NCBI GenBank assembly: GCA_035550075.1
Contig: DASZQG010000060.1
Coordinates: 1 to 39,296 of the forward strand
Length of the DNA stretch: 39,296 nucleotides
Origin: AWTP1-13 sp035550075
Lineage (GTDB): Bacteria > Pseudomonadota > Alphaproteobacteria > Rhizobiales > Hyphomicrobiaceae
Direction: 5' to 3'
The notes under the pieces are model-generated. The model searched no databases, was not told the DNA's origin, and worked only from the letters and a program-made list of their open reading frames with translations. Every line of letters starts with the position of its first letter. Position 1 is the stretch's first letter. Shown piece by piece: positions 8,879-16,724 of this stretch. A program made the translations under genes and the position numbers.

Positions 8879-8975
8879 CGGCTAACCTTACCACCGCAGG
8901 CTCCCGTTTCCGCTCTCATTCTCCCCAGTGCCCCCGCAACGTCCAACCTCGGGCGGTCGGATGGTTGCGAATGCG

Positions 8976-8989
8976 GAACCGGCCGGTTC
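8976..8989. promoter_or_regulatory. 14-bp perfect palindrome in divergent intergenic region (possible operator)
   Basis: GAACCGGCCGGTTC is a perfect 14-base palindrome between the divergent threonine ammonia-lyase and 3-hydroxyisobutyrate-dehydrogenase-like genes, about 85-100 bases from either start. Its position fits a dimeric regulator acting on either gene. GC-rich palindromes also arise by chance here, and no regulator gene is adjacent. Confidence 0.3.
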
Positions 8990-9074
8990 GCCGCAGCCAG
9001 GGCCTTGCTGACTGACAATGCCGCGGGCATCCATTAGAACTCTCCGAGCGTAACTGACGACCTGGGAGGAGCGC

Positions 9075-9950
9075 ATGGCGAAAGTGGCCTGGATCGGCTT
9101 GGGCGTGATGGGGTACCCCATGGCCGGGCATATTCGCACGAAGGGGCGGCACGACCTGACGGTTTACAATCGCAACGGTGCAAAGGCCGACGCCTGGGTC
9201 AAGGAGTACGGGGGCAACGTCGCGCGCACGCCGGCCGAAGCGGCCAAGGACGCCGAGTACGTCTTCTGTTGCGTCGGCAACGACAACGATCTTCGCGAGG
9301 TGACGCTTGGGGCCAACGGCGCATTTTCCTCGCTCAGGAAGGGCGCCACCTTCATCGACAACACCACGGCATCTGCCGGAATTGCCCGCGAACTCTACGC
9401 GGCTGCAAAGGCGAAGGGTGCCGGATTTCTCGACGCTCCGGTGTCGGGCGGACAGGCGGGCGCGCAGAACGGCGTGCTGACCGTAATGATCGGAGGCGAC
9501 AAGGCCGTGTTCGAGGCCGCGCAGCCGATCATCGCCACGTATGCGCGGATGACGACGCTGATCGGCCCCGCCGGCTCGGGACAGCTGACCAAGATGGTGA
9601 ACCAGATCTGCATCGCAGGGCTGGTGCAGGGTCTCTCGGAGGGCATCCATTTTGCTCAGAGGGCCGGGCTCGACATCCCCAAGGTCATGGAAACCATCTC
9701 CAAGGGCGCGGCTCAGTCCTGGCAAATGGATAACCGCTGGAAGACAATGGCCGAGGGCAAATTCGACTTCGGGTTCGCGGTTGACTGGATGCGCAAGGAC
9801 CTGGCGATTTGCCTGGAAGAGGCCAAGCACAATGGCGCCAAGCTTGAGGTCGCTGCCCTCGTCGACGGGTTCTATTCCGATGTGCAGAAGATGGGCGGCG
9901 GACGCTGGGACACGTCGAGCCTGATCGCGCGCCTGACGAAGAAGGCGTGA
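9075..9950 (+). CDS. NAD(P)-dependent 3-hydroxyisobutyrate dehydrogenase family oxidoreductase
   Basis: A 291-residue beta-hydroxyacid dehydrogenase. The Rossmann motif IGLGVMGYPMAGH occupies 7-19, the substrate-binding signature DAPVSGGQAGA starts at 120, and the catalytic lysine is Lys173 in GSGQLTKMVNQ. The C-terminal all-alpha domain completes the usual length. Family members oxidise 3-hydroxyisobutyrate (valine breakdown), tartronate semialdehyde or related short hydroxy acids; the sequence alone does not separate them. GGGAGGA at 9064-9070 precedes the ATG by four bases. It is divergent from the threonine ammonia-lyase/E1 pair and convergent with the MocA-like gene, so it is probably transcribed alone. 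Confidence 0.88.
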   Translation: MAKVAWIGLGVMGYPMAGHIRTKGRHDLTVYNRNGAKADAWVKEYGGNVARTPAEAAKDAEYVFCCVGNDNDLREVTLGANGAFSSLRKGATFIDNTTASAGIARELYAAAKAKGAGFLDAPVSGGQAGAQNGVLTVMIGGDKAVFEAAQPIIATYARMTTLIGPAGSGQLTKMVNQICIAGLVQGLSEGIHFAQRAGLDIPKVMETISKGAAQSWQMDNRWKTMAEGKFDFGFAVDWMRKDLAICLEEAKHNGAKLEVAALVDGFYSDVQKMGGGRWDTSSLIARLTKKA

Positions 9951-9976
9951 AGGCCGCGGCAGCGTCTGCAAACCGC

Positions 9977-10603
9977 CTAAGGCTGAGGCTTCGCGCCGGC
10001 TGCGGTTTCGCGGGCGCGGGCGAGATCTTGCGGGGTGTCGATGTCGACATGGATCGCGGCCGTCGCGAGTTCCACGGTTTCGACATCTGCTTCATATGCG
10101 ACGAGCAAGGCTTTCGCGCCCACGTCGCCCTCTAGTCGCAGCAGGTCCGGGAAAAGCCGCCTCGGCCAAAGGACCGGGTTGCCGCGCTTGCCGTTGTGCA
10201 AGGGGAGCACAATGCGCGAGCCCCCGCCGGATTCGAATACCGAGATGATATTGTCGATATTCGCAGCGGTAATACCGGGCATATCCCCCAGCATGATGAC
10301 AGCCCCGCGACAATCCTCGGGAACGGAGCGGATCCCGCATTTCAGCGAGCTGCTCAATCCAAGCGCGTACTCGGCGTTGAGCACAATGCTGACGGGACAA
10401 CCGGACAGGGCCGCGGCGACCTCGGGTGCCTGATGGCCGGTCACGACGATCACGGGGCTGGCCCGGCTGGACACCGCGGCTTCGACCACGCGCCGCACCA
10501 TCGGCTTCCCTTCAAGCTCGGCGAGCAGCTTGTTGGCGGGTCCCATGCGCGAGGACCGGCCTGCGGCGAGCACGATGCACGCTGTCTTCATGATATTCGA
10601 CAT
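9977..10603 (-). CDS. MocA-like molybdenum cofactor cytidylyltransferase / nucleotidyltransferase
   Basis: A 208-residue GT-A-like nucleotidyltransferase. The nucleotide-binding signature LAAGRSSRMGPANKLL lies at 12-27, a metal-binding LGDMPG near 100 and GNPVLW near 142 are characteristic of MocA/MobA-type proteins, and DIDTPQDL closes the domain. MocA adds CMP to molybdopterin to make the MCD cofactor used by xanthine-dehydrogenase-family hydroxylases. Such a hydroxylase lies about 5.6 kb downstream on the other strand, so this protein may supply its cofactor, though the two are separated by the RND genes. The ATG at 10603 lacks a good ribosome binding site; the ATG at 10591 is equally possible. 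Confidence 0.78.
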   Translation of the reverse strand: MSNIMKTACIVLAAGRSSRMGPANKLLAELEGKPMVRRVVEAAVSSRASPVIVVTGHQAPEVAAALSGCPVSIVLNAEYALGLSSSLKCGIRSVPEDCRGAVIMLGDMPGITAANIDNIISVFESGGGSRIVLPLHNGKRGNPVLWPRRLFPDLLRLEGDVGAKALLVAYEADVETVELATAAIHVDIDTPQDLARARETAAGAKPQP

Positions 10604-10915
10604 TGGGTGGACGCGCGGCCAAAAAAAGAAGGCAAAACGAGAGCGCTCCGGTGTCGATCGTCCAATCCTGCCGAAGATAGAGGCATAATTTTCCGGTTCC
10701 AGCCAATCAACGGCGCTTCCCGGGCCGTCTTAACGCTTTTGGCTGTGTCACATCGTTGCATAAACGGGACCTTGCTCCTACGTCACGGCATGCTACTACG
10801 CTGAACCGTCGAAGCCCCGCATCCTGCCGCGACGTGCCGGCATGGTACCTCCTTCGATTGCTCCATAGGCCGAACATTCCCACCGGACCTGCGCACTCCC
10901 ACGAGACATTAGCCC
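10604..10915. other. divergent intergenic region upstream of RND efflux operon
   Basis: A 312-base gap between the MocA-like gene (minus) and the RND adaptor (plus). It should hold both promoters. The one structure I see is an inverted repeat CAGCCAA (10700-10706) and TTGGCTG (10739-10745) separated by 32 bases. I found no convincing -35/-10 pair, no conserved RNA structure and no believable small gene. Confidence 0.35.
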
Positions 10916-12046
10916 ATGAGCCGACGCCTCTTTATTACCGGCGCTGTGATCCTCCTTTTTCTGGGGGGCCTGCTTTATTTCCAGTACGTGTTCAAGCCGA
11001 AGATGATCAAGGACTTCCTGGCCCACCAGGTGCCGCCTCCCGCCGCCGTCAATACGGAGGCCGCCAAGCAGGAGCGGTGGATTGAGCGCTTGACCTCGAT
11101 CGGCACGCTGATCGCTTCGCAAGGCGTCGACATCACCTCACAGGTTGCCGGCATCGTTTCGGAAATTTCTTTCGACAGCGGCAGCGAGGTCAAACAAAAG
11201 GACAAGCTGATCCAGCTCGACATTGCGGTGGAACAGGCGGATCTCGCGAGCGCAAAGGCCACGCTGTACGAAGCGCAAGTTGCCTTTGAGCGGCAGACCG
11301 ACCTGATGCAGAAGCGGGTGACCGCCGAAGCCAACCTCGACGCCGCGCGCGCCAAGCGCGACACCGCGGCGGCATCGGTCAACCGGGTCGAGGCGCTCAT
11401 CGCCCAGAAGGCCATTCTTGCGCCGTTCGCAGGGCGCCTCGGAATTCGCAAGGTGGAGAAGGGCCAGTACGTTTCGCCTGGGATGATGCTCGTCTCCCTC
11501 CAGGCGCTCGATCCGATCCGGGTGGATTTTCCGATGCCCGAGCAGGTCATCGGCAAGCTCAAGGTGGGTCAGACCATCGAGCTCACGGTCGATACCTTTC
11601 CCGGCACAGTCTTCAAGGGCGAGATCCAATCCCTTGACGCGCGAGTGGCGCAAGACACGCGCACCCTGCTCGTGCGCGGACTGCTGCCTAACAAGGAGCG
11701 CAAGCTATTGCCCGGCATGTTCGCCAATGTGACCGTGCTCGCGGGCGAGGCGAGAGATGTTGTCACCGTTCCGCGGACGGCCGTCACCTACAGCCTCTAT
11801 GGCGACAACGTGTATGTCGTAAAGCACGAGCCACCCAAAGAGGGGGAAGCCGCTCCCCAGACCACGGCGGAGCGGCGCTTCGTGAGGACCGGACAGACAC
11901 GAGAGGGCCGCGTTGCCATCGAATCCGGCCTGACGGCCGGCGAGGAGGTGGTGACGACGGGTCAGCTCAAGCTCAATCCCGGCGCACATATCCGGGTCGA
12001 CAACTCCAAGCCGCTCAACCCGCCGGCCACGCGCCCGAAGGAATAG
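10916..12046 (+). CDS. RND efflux periplasmic adaptor subunit (membrane fusion protein)
   Basis: A 376-residue AcrA/MexA-type adaptor joining the inner-membrane RND pump to an outer-membrane channel. Residues 5-27 form an N-terminal signal anchor with no lipobox cysteine. The barrel-sandwich (lipoyl-like) halves follow, beginning near ITSQVAGIVSEI (about 70) and resuming at APFAGRLG (about 170), split by an alpha-hairpin of about 70 residues (ALASAKATL to VNRVEAL region). The beta-barrel and the membrane-proximal domain complete it. The pump gene starts 12 bases after its stop, so both are one operon. The ribosome binding site is weak. No outer-membrane factor gene is adjacent. Confidence 0.9.
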   Translation: MSRRLFITGAVILLFLGGLLYFQYVFKPKMIKDFLAHQVPPPAAVNTEAAKQERWIERLTSIGTLIASQGVDITSQVAGIVSEISFDSGSEVKQKDKLIQLDIAVEQADLASAKATLYEAQVAFERQTDLMQKRVTAEANLDAARAKRDTAAASVNRVEALIAQKAILAPFAGRLGIRKVEKGQYVSPGMMLVSLQALDPIRVDFPMPEQVIGKLKVGQTIELTVDTFPGTVFKGEIQSLDARVAQDTRTLLVRGLLPNKERKLLPGMFANVTVLAGEARDVVTVPRTAVTYSLYGDNVYVVKHEPPKEGEAAPQTTAERRFVRTGQTREGRVAIESGLTAGEEVVTTGQLKLNPGAHIRVDNSKPLNPPATRPKE

Positions 12047-12058
12047 TCGAGCCGCACT

Positions 12059-15000
12059 ATGCGATTCACAGACATCTTCATACGGCGGCCCGTGCTGGCG
12101 AGTGTCGTGAGCCTGCTGATTCTGCTGGTCGGCCTCGCCTCCGGCTTCAACCTGCCGGTCCGGCAGTTTCCGCGCATCACCAACACCACGATCGTCGTCA
12201 CGACCGTTTATCCCGGCGCCAACGCCGACCTGATCAAGGGGTTCATCACCACCCCGATTCAGCAGGCAGTGGCCAGCACCGAGGGCATCGACACGCTCAC
12301 GTCGTCCTCGCAGCAGAATACCAGCGTGGTGACCCTCAACCTCCGCCTCGACGCCGACCCGGACCGGGCCGTGGCGGACGTGCTCTCCAAGATCCAGCAG
12401 GTCAAGAGCGTTCTGCCGCGCGAAGCCCAGGATCCGATCGTCATCAAGCAGACCGGCGATACCACGGCGCTGATGTACATGTCGTTCAACAGCGACGTGC
12501 TGACCGGCTCTCAGATCACCGATTACCTGACGAGGGTTGTGCAGCCCCGGCTGCAAACCATCAATGGCGTCGCCAACGCCCAGATTCTGGGCGGCCAGAC
12601 GTTTGCCATGCGGATCTGGCTCGACCCGGACAAGATGGCGGCTCTCGGCGTCACGCCCGTGGACGTGCGCAACGCGCTCTCAAACAACAACTTCACGACG
12701 GCCGCCGGCCAGGTCAAAGGCGATTTCGTTCAGACCTCGATCAATGCCGAGACCTCGCTCAACAATCCGGCGGCGTTCGCCAATCTCGTCGTTGCGACCC
12801 GCGGTGATGCCCTCATCCGGCTCGGTGATCTGTCCAGCATCGACCTCGGGCCGGAGGCCGTGGATTCGTCCTCCGTGTTTGACGGCCTCAAGGCGGTGTT
12901 CATCGGAATCTATGCCACCCCGACCGCCAACCCGCTGACGGTGATTTCCGACGTTCGCAAAGCGTTTCCCGGCATTCAGCAGCAGCTTCCCGCTGGAATG
13001 GACGCGGCCATCGCCTACGACGCCACGAAATTCATCAATGCGTCGATCGCAGAGGTGGTCAAGACGCTGCTCGAGGCGGCGGTGATCGTCGTCGTGGTGA
13101 TTTTCCTGTTCCTGGGCAACCTGCGCGCGACGCTCATTCCGATCGTGACGATCCCGCTATCTCTGATCGGTGTGATGTTTGCGCTCCTGGCGCTGGGATA
13201 CTCGATCAATCTGCTCACCCTGCTCGCCCTCGTGCTCGCCATCGGTCTTGTGGTCGATGACGCAATCGTCGTTGTGGAAAATATCTACCGGCATCTCGAA
13301 GAAGGCATGAACCCCTTCGATGCGGCCATCAAAGGCGCCCGCGAGATTGCCGTTCCCGTGATTTCAATGACCATCACGCTTGCCGCGGTTTATGCCCCGA
13401 TCGGCTTCGTGTCGGGATTGACCGGCGCCCTGTTCCGCGAATTCGCGTTCACGCTCGCCGGCGCGGTCGTCGTCTCGGGAATTATTGCGCTGACACTATC
13501 CCCGATGATGGCGTCCAAGCTGATCAGGACGAGCCAATCCAATGGCCGCTTTGTCCGGTTTCTCGATCGCGCCTTCGACGGATTGCGCCGGCGCTATGAG
13601 CGGCGCCTCCACAGAACTCTCGAATACCGCCCCGTCACGCTGCTCATTCTTGTTTCCGTGATGGTTGCGGTCGGCATCATGTATACGACGTCCCAGAAGG
13701 AGCTGGCGCCCGAAGAGGACCAGGGCATCCTTTTCAACATCGTCAAGACGCCGCAAACCGCAAACCTCGATTACCTGGAGCAGGCCGCCAACCAGTTGAC
13801 GGACATCTTCAACACGGTTCCGGAAAAGGAGCACGTGTTCATCATCAACGGCTTCAACAACAACGTGCATCAGGCGATCTCGGGCATCCTCTTCAAGCCA
13901 TGGGAGGAACGCAAGCGCACGCAAAAGCAGATCCTGCAAAGCCTGCAGCCGAAGATTGCCGGCATTACCAATGCTCAGGCGATATCGTTTGCGCTGCCCT
14001 CACTGCCCGGTTCGATCGGCGGTCCGCCGGTCCAATTCGTTGTCACCACCACCGCCGACTACCCGCGCCTCGCGCAAGTGCTTGCCGATCTCCAGGCCGA
14101 GGCCACCAAGAGCGGCCTCTTCATCTTCACCGATTCCGATTTGAAGTTTGAGACGCCGCAGGTCGAGCTTCGGATCGATCACGACAAGGCAAACCGGCTC
14201 GGAATCACCATGCAGGACATCGGCGCGTCGCTGGCGACCCTGCTCGGCGGCAACTTCGTCAATCGCTTCAACCTGTATGGGCGCAGTTACCAGGTCATCC
14301 CGCAGGTGCCGCGCGACTATCGGCTCACGACCGAATGGCTCAAGCGCTACCAGGTCCGCACCAGCGCCGGCGCGCTCGTGCCGATGTCGAGCTTCGTTAC
14401 TGTTGAGCAATCGGTGCAGCCAAACGCCCTGACGAGTTTTCAGCAGCTCAACTCGGCTACGCTGCAGGGGGTGCCTTTCCCGGGGCGGACCGTGGGCGAG
14501 GCCATCGATTTCCTGAAGGCCAAGGCCGCCGAAAAACTGCCCGAAGGCTTCTCCTACGATTTCCAGGGCGAGAGCCGCCAATACGTGCAGGAGGGCAGCA
14601 CGCTGGTGATCACCTTCGTTTTCGCCCTTATCATCATCTATCTGGTGCTCGCGGCACAGTACGAGAGCTTCCGTGATCCATTCATTATTCTGATCGCCCT
14701 GCCGACGGCGATGTTCGGCGCGCTCATACCGCTGAACCTGGGCCTGGCGAGCATCAACATCTACACCCAGGTGGGCCTCGTCACGCTGATCGGACTGATC
14801 TCCAAGCACGGCATTCTCATGGTCGACTACGCCAATCACCTGCAGGAGCAGGAGGGCCTCGACCGGCGCACCGCCATCGAAAGAGCCGCCGCCATTCGGT
14901 TGCGGCCGATCCTCATGACAACCGCGGCCATGGTCGTGGGCATGGTTCCCTTGCTGATCGCAAGCGGCGCTGGAGCGGCAAGCCGTTATTCGATCGGCCT

Positions 15001-15133
15001 GGTGATCGCCGGTGGAATGATGGTCGGCACGCTCTTCACCCTTTTCGTGACGCCAGCGGTTTATACCTACGTTGCGCGTCAGCATCGGGCGTCAGACAAC
15101 GCGCCAGGTGAGCAACCGCAGCATTCCACTTAA
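12059..15133 (+). CDS. RND efflux pump inner-membrane permease (HAE1 family)
   Basis: A 1024-residue AcrB/MexB-type proton-driven transporter with the duplicated 12-helix plan and two large periplasmic loops. Proton-relay residues are visible: Asp400-Asp401 in GLVVDDAIVVVENI (TM4) and Lys916 in GLISKHGILMVDYAN (TM10). The N-terminal start MRFTDIFIRRPVLA is standard for the family. It pairs with the adaptor just upstream and would borrow a TolC-like channel encoded elsewhere. Drugs, solvents or natural metabolites are all possible substrates. No regulator gene of the TetR or MarR type sits beside the operon. Confidence 0.93.
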   Translation: MRFTDIFIRRPVLASVVSLLILLVGLASGFNLPVRQFPRITNTTIVVTTVYPGANADLIKGFITTPIQQAVASTEGIDTLTSSSQQNTSVVTLNLRLDADPDRAVADVLSKIQQVKSVLPREAQDPIVIKQTGDTTALMYMSFNSDVLTGSQITDYLTRVVQPRLQTINGVANAQILGGQTFAMRIWLDPDKMAALGVTPVDVRNALSNNNFTTAAGQVKGDFVQTSINAETSLNNPAAFANLVVATRGDALIRLGDLSSIDLGPEAVDSSSVFDGLKAVFIGIYATPTANPLTVISDVRKAFPGIQQQLPAGMDAAIAYDATKFINASIAEVVKTLLEAAVIVVVVIFLFLGNLRATLIPIVTIPLSLIGVMFALLALGYSINLLTLLALVLAIGLVVDDAIVVVENIYRHLEEGMNPFDAAIKGAREIAVPVISMTITLAAVYAPIGFVSGLTGALFREFAFTLAGAVVVSGIIALTLSPMMASKLIRTSQSNGRFVRFLDRAFDGLRRRYERRLHRTLEYRPVTLLILVSVMVAVGIMYTTSQKELAPEEDQGILFNIVKTPQTANLDYLEQAANQLTDIFNTVPEKEHVFIINGFNNNVHQAISGILFKPWEERKRTQKQILQSLQPKIAGITNAQAISFALPSLPGSIGGPPVQFVVTTTADYPRLAQVLADLQAEATKSGLFIFTDSDLKFETPQVELRIDHDKANRLGITMQDIGASLATLLGGNFVNRFNLYGRSYQVIPQVPRDYRLTTEWLKRYQVRTSAGALVPMSSFVTVEQSVQPNALTSFQQLNSATLQGVPFPGRTVGEAIDFLKAKAAEKLPEGFSYDFQGESRQYVQEGSTLVITFVFALIIIYLVLAAQYESFRDPFIILIALPTAMFGALIPLNLGLASINIYTQVGLVTLIGLISKHGILMVDYANHLQEQEGLDRRTAIERAAAIRLRPILMTTAAMVVGMVPLLIASGAGAASRYSIGLVIAGGMMVGTLFTLFVTPAVYTYVARQHRASDNAPGEQPQHST

Positions 15134-15214
15134 AAAGAGGTCGAGTTCGAGCGTGCGCTGGTGCGGCGGCTAAACATCCTATTGCTGCTCTTGTCTGGAG
15201 CTTTGTCGCCGGGC

Positions 15215-15223
15215 TGGTATAAT
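15215..15223 (+). promoter_or_regulatory. extended -10 promoter of the molybdenum-hydroxylase operon
   Basis: TGGTATAAT is a perfect consensus -10 hexamer (15218-15223) with the TGn extension, about 54 bases before the ATG at 15277. No good -35 lies 16-18 bases upstream, as is usual when an extended -10 is present. It suggests the TctC-like gene and those after it have their own promoter rather than depending on the RND operon. Confidence 0.5.
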
Positions 15224-15276
15224 GCACACAACAACAGCTTTTTTCGCAATGAAAAGTGTCTTCGGGGGAGGATCGC

Positions 15277-16254
15277 ATGCTGCATTTTTTGAGAACGCTT
15301 GGCACGGCTTTGGCTCTGCTGGCGCCCGTCGCTCTGCAGCCGGCCGTTGCCGATGATTACCCCAGCCGGGCCGTCAAGATTGTGGTCCCGTTTGGGGCCG
15401 GCGGCCCTGCCGACGTATACGCGCGCTTTGTTGGCCAATACCTTCAGGAATCGCTCAAGCAGTCCTTCGTGGTCGAAGACCGCCCCGGCGCAGGTTCTCT
15501 GATCGGGACCGGCGAGGTCGCCAAGGCCGCTCCCGACGGCTACACGCTGCTGATGATGTCCAACACCCACACCACCAACGAAACGCTGATCCCGAACAAG
15601 ACCTTCCAACTGATGCGCGATTTCGTGCCGGTGGCCCCCATCAACTATTCCGACCTGGTGATGGTGATCCATCCTTCCGTGCCGGCCAAGGACCTGAAGG
15701 AATTCCTGGCTCTCCTGAAATCCAAGCCCGGCGACCTGAACTATGCCTCCTCCGGCCCGGGCACGCCCTACCACATGGCCGGAGAGCTGTTCAAAGCCAT
15801 GAGCGGGACCAACATCGTGCATCTGCCGCACAAGGGCAGCGGCGATGCGCGCAACAGCGTGCTGGGCGGCCATGTGCAGATGATGTTCGACGCGATCACG
15901 ACCATGGCCCCCAATGTCAGGGATGGACGCGTGCGAGCGCTTGGCACGACTGGAAAGAAGCGTTCTTCGGTCCTGCCCGAGGTCCCCACCATCGACGAGG
16001 CAGGCCTGCCCGGGTACGAAGCGACCATCTGGCTCGGCATCATGGCGCCGGCAGGGACGCCGGAGCCGATCGTCAGCAAGCTCAACTCAGAAATCAACAA
16101 GGTGCTGGCCCGTCCCGACGTCAAGGCGGCCTGGGCAAAGCAGGGTGCCGAAACTCTCAGCATGACGCCGGCGGAATTCGATGCCTACCTGCGCAAGGAC
16201 ATCGACAAGTGGGCGAACGTGATCAAGACAGCGGGCATCAAAGTCCAGAAGTGA
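15277..16254 (+). CDS. tripartite tricarboxylate transporter (TctC/Bug) family substrate-binding protein
   Basis: A 325-residue periplasmic binding protein. A signal peptide spans about 1-25 (MLHFLRTLGTALALL, then cleavage near VADD), and the mature part opens DYPSRAVKIVVPFGAGGPAD, the hallmark of the Bug/TctC family. GGGGGAGGA at 15264-15272 places the start at 15277 rather than the GTG at 15256. These proteins bind carboxylated or aromatic acids and often act without linked TctA/TctB membrane subunits, which are absent here. Its TGA overlaps the GTG start of the [2Fe-2S] subunit, so it is co-translated with the molybdenum hydroxylase and probably binds that enzyme's substrate or product, perhaps as a sensor or uptake component. 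Confidence 0.9.
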   Translation: MLHFLRTLGTALALLAPVALQPAVADDYPSRAVKIVVPFGAGGPADVYARFVGQYLQESLKQSFVVEDRPGAGSLIGTGEVAKAAPDGYTLLMMSNTHTTNETLIPNKTFQLMRDFVPVAPINYSDLVMVIHPSVPAKDLKEFLALLKSKPGDLNYASSGPGTPYHMAGELFKAMSGTNIVHLPHKGSGDARNSVLGGHVQMMFDAITTMAPNVRDGRVRALGTTGKKRSSVLPEVPTIDEAGLPGYEATIWLGIMAPAGTPEPIVSKLNSEINKVLARPDVKAAWAKQGAETLSMTPAEFDAYLRKDIDKWANVIKTAGIKVQK

Positions 16255-16724
16255 CCACTACGGTAACTCTCCGGGTCAACGGGAGCGAGCGGCACATCGA
16301 GGCCGACCCAGCGACTCCGCTGTTGGACGTGTTGCGCACCCGGCTCGGCCTCGTGGGTGCGAGGTTTGGCTGCGGCAGGAACCAGTGCGGCGCCTGCCAC
16401 GTGCTTGTCGATGGCTACGCCGTAGCCTCGTGCGATACGCCGCTGTGGGCGGCCGAGGGCAAGGAGGTCGTCACGGTCGAGGGCCTGGGTACGCCGGAGA
16501 AGCCGCATCCGCTGCAGGCGGCCTTCATTGCCGAGCAGGCGCTGCAATGCGGCTACTGCATCCCGGGCATCTTGATTTCAGCCGCCGCACTCCTGAAGCG
16601 GCAACCCAATCCGCAAGAGACCGAGGTGCGCGCAGCACTCGATCGCAACTTGTGCCGCTGCGGGGCTCACAACCGTATCGTTCGCGCCGTCCTGCGCGCG
16701 GCCAAGGAAATGCAGCCAGCATGA
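16251..16724 (+). CDS. [2Fe-2S] subunit of molybdenum hydroxylase (CoxS/IorA type)
   Basis: A 157-residue electron-transfer subunit with both expected clusters. The plant-ferredoxin-type site uses Cys41, Cys46, Cys49 and Cys61 (CGRNQCGAC ... C); the C-terminal helical domain carries Cys100, Cys103, Cys135 and Cys137 (CGYC ... CRC). I chose the GTG at 16251, because it overlaps the upstream TGA as GTGA and its product begins directly with the domain's first strand (TTTVTLRVNG); a start at 16209 would add 14 residues read from the upstream gene in another frame. Its own stop overlaps the ATG of the large subunit. It passes electrons from the molybdenum centre to an acceptor not encoded here. 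Confidence 0.93.
   Translation: MTTTVTLRVNGSERHIEADPATPLLDVLRTRLGLVGARFGCGRNQCGACHVLVDGYAVASCDTPLWAAEGKEVVTVEGLGTPEKPHPLQAAFIAEQALQCGYCIPGILISAAALLKRQPNPQETEVRAALDRNLCRCGAHNRIVRAVLRAAKEMQPA

Noticed and set aside
16385..16720. Long N-terminal extension of the molybdenum subunit frame
   Set aside because: It lies within the [2Fe-2S] gene in another frame, and the ATG at 16721 overlaps that gene's stop in the usual ATGA way.
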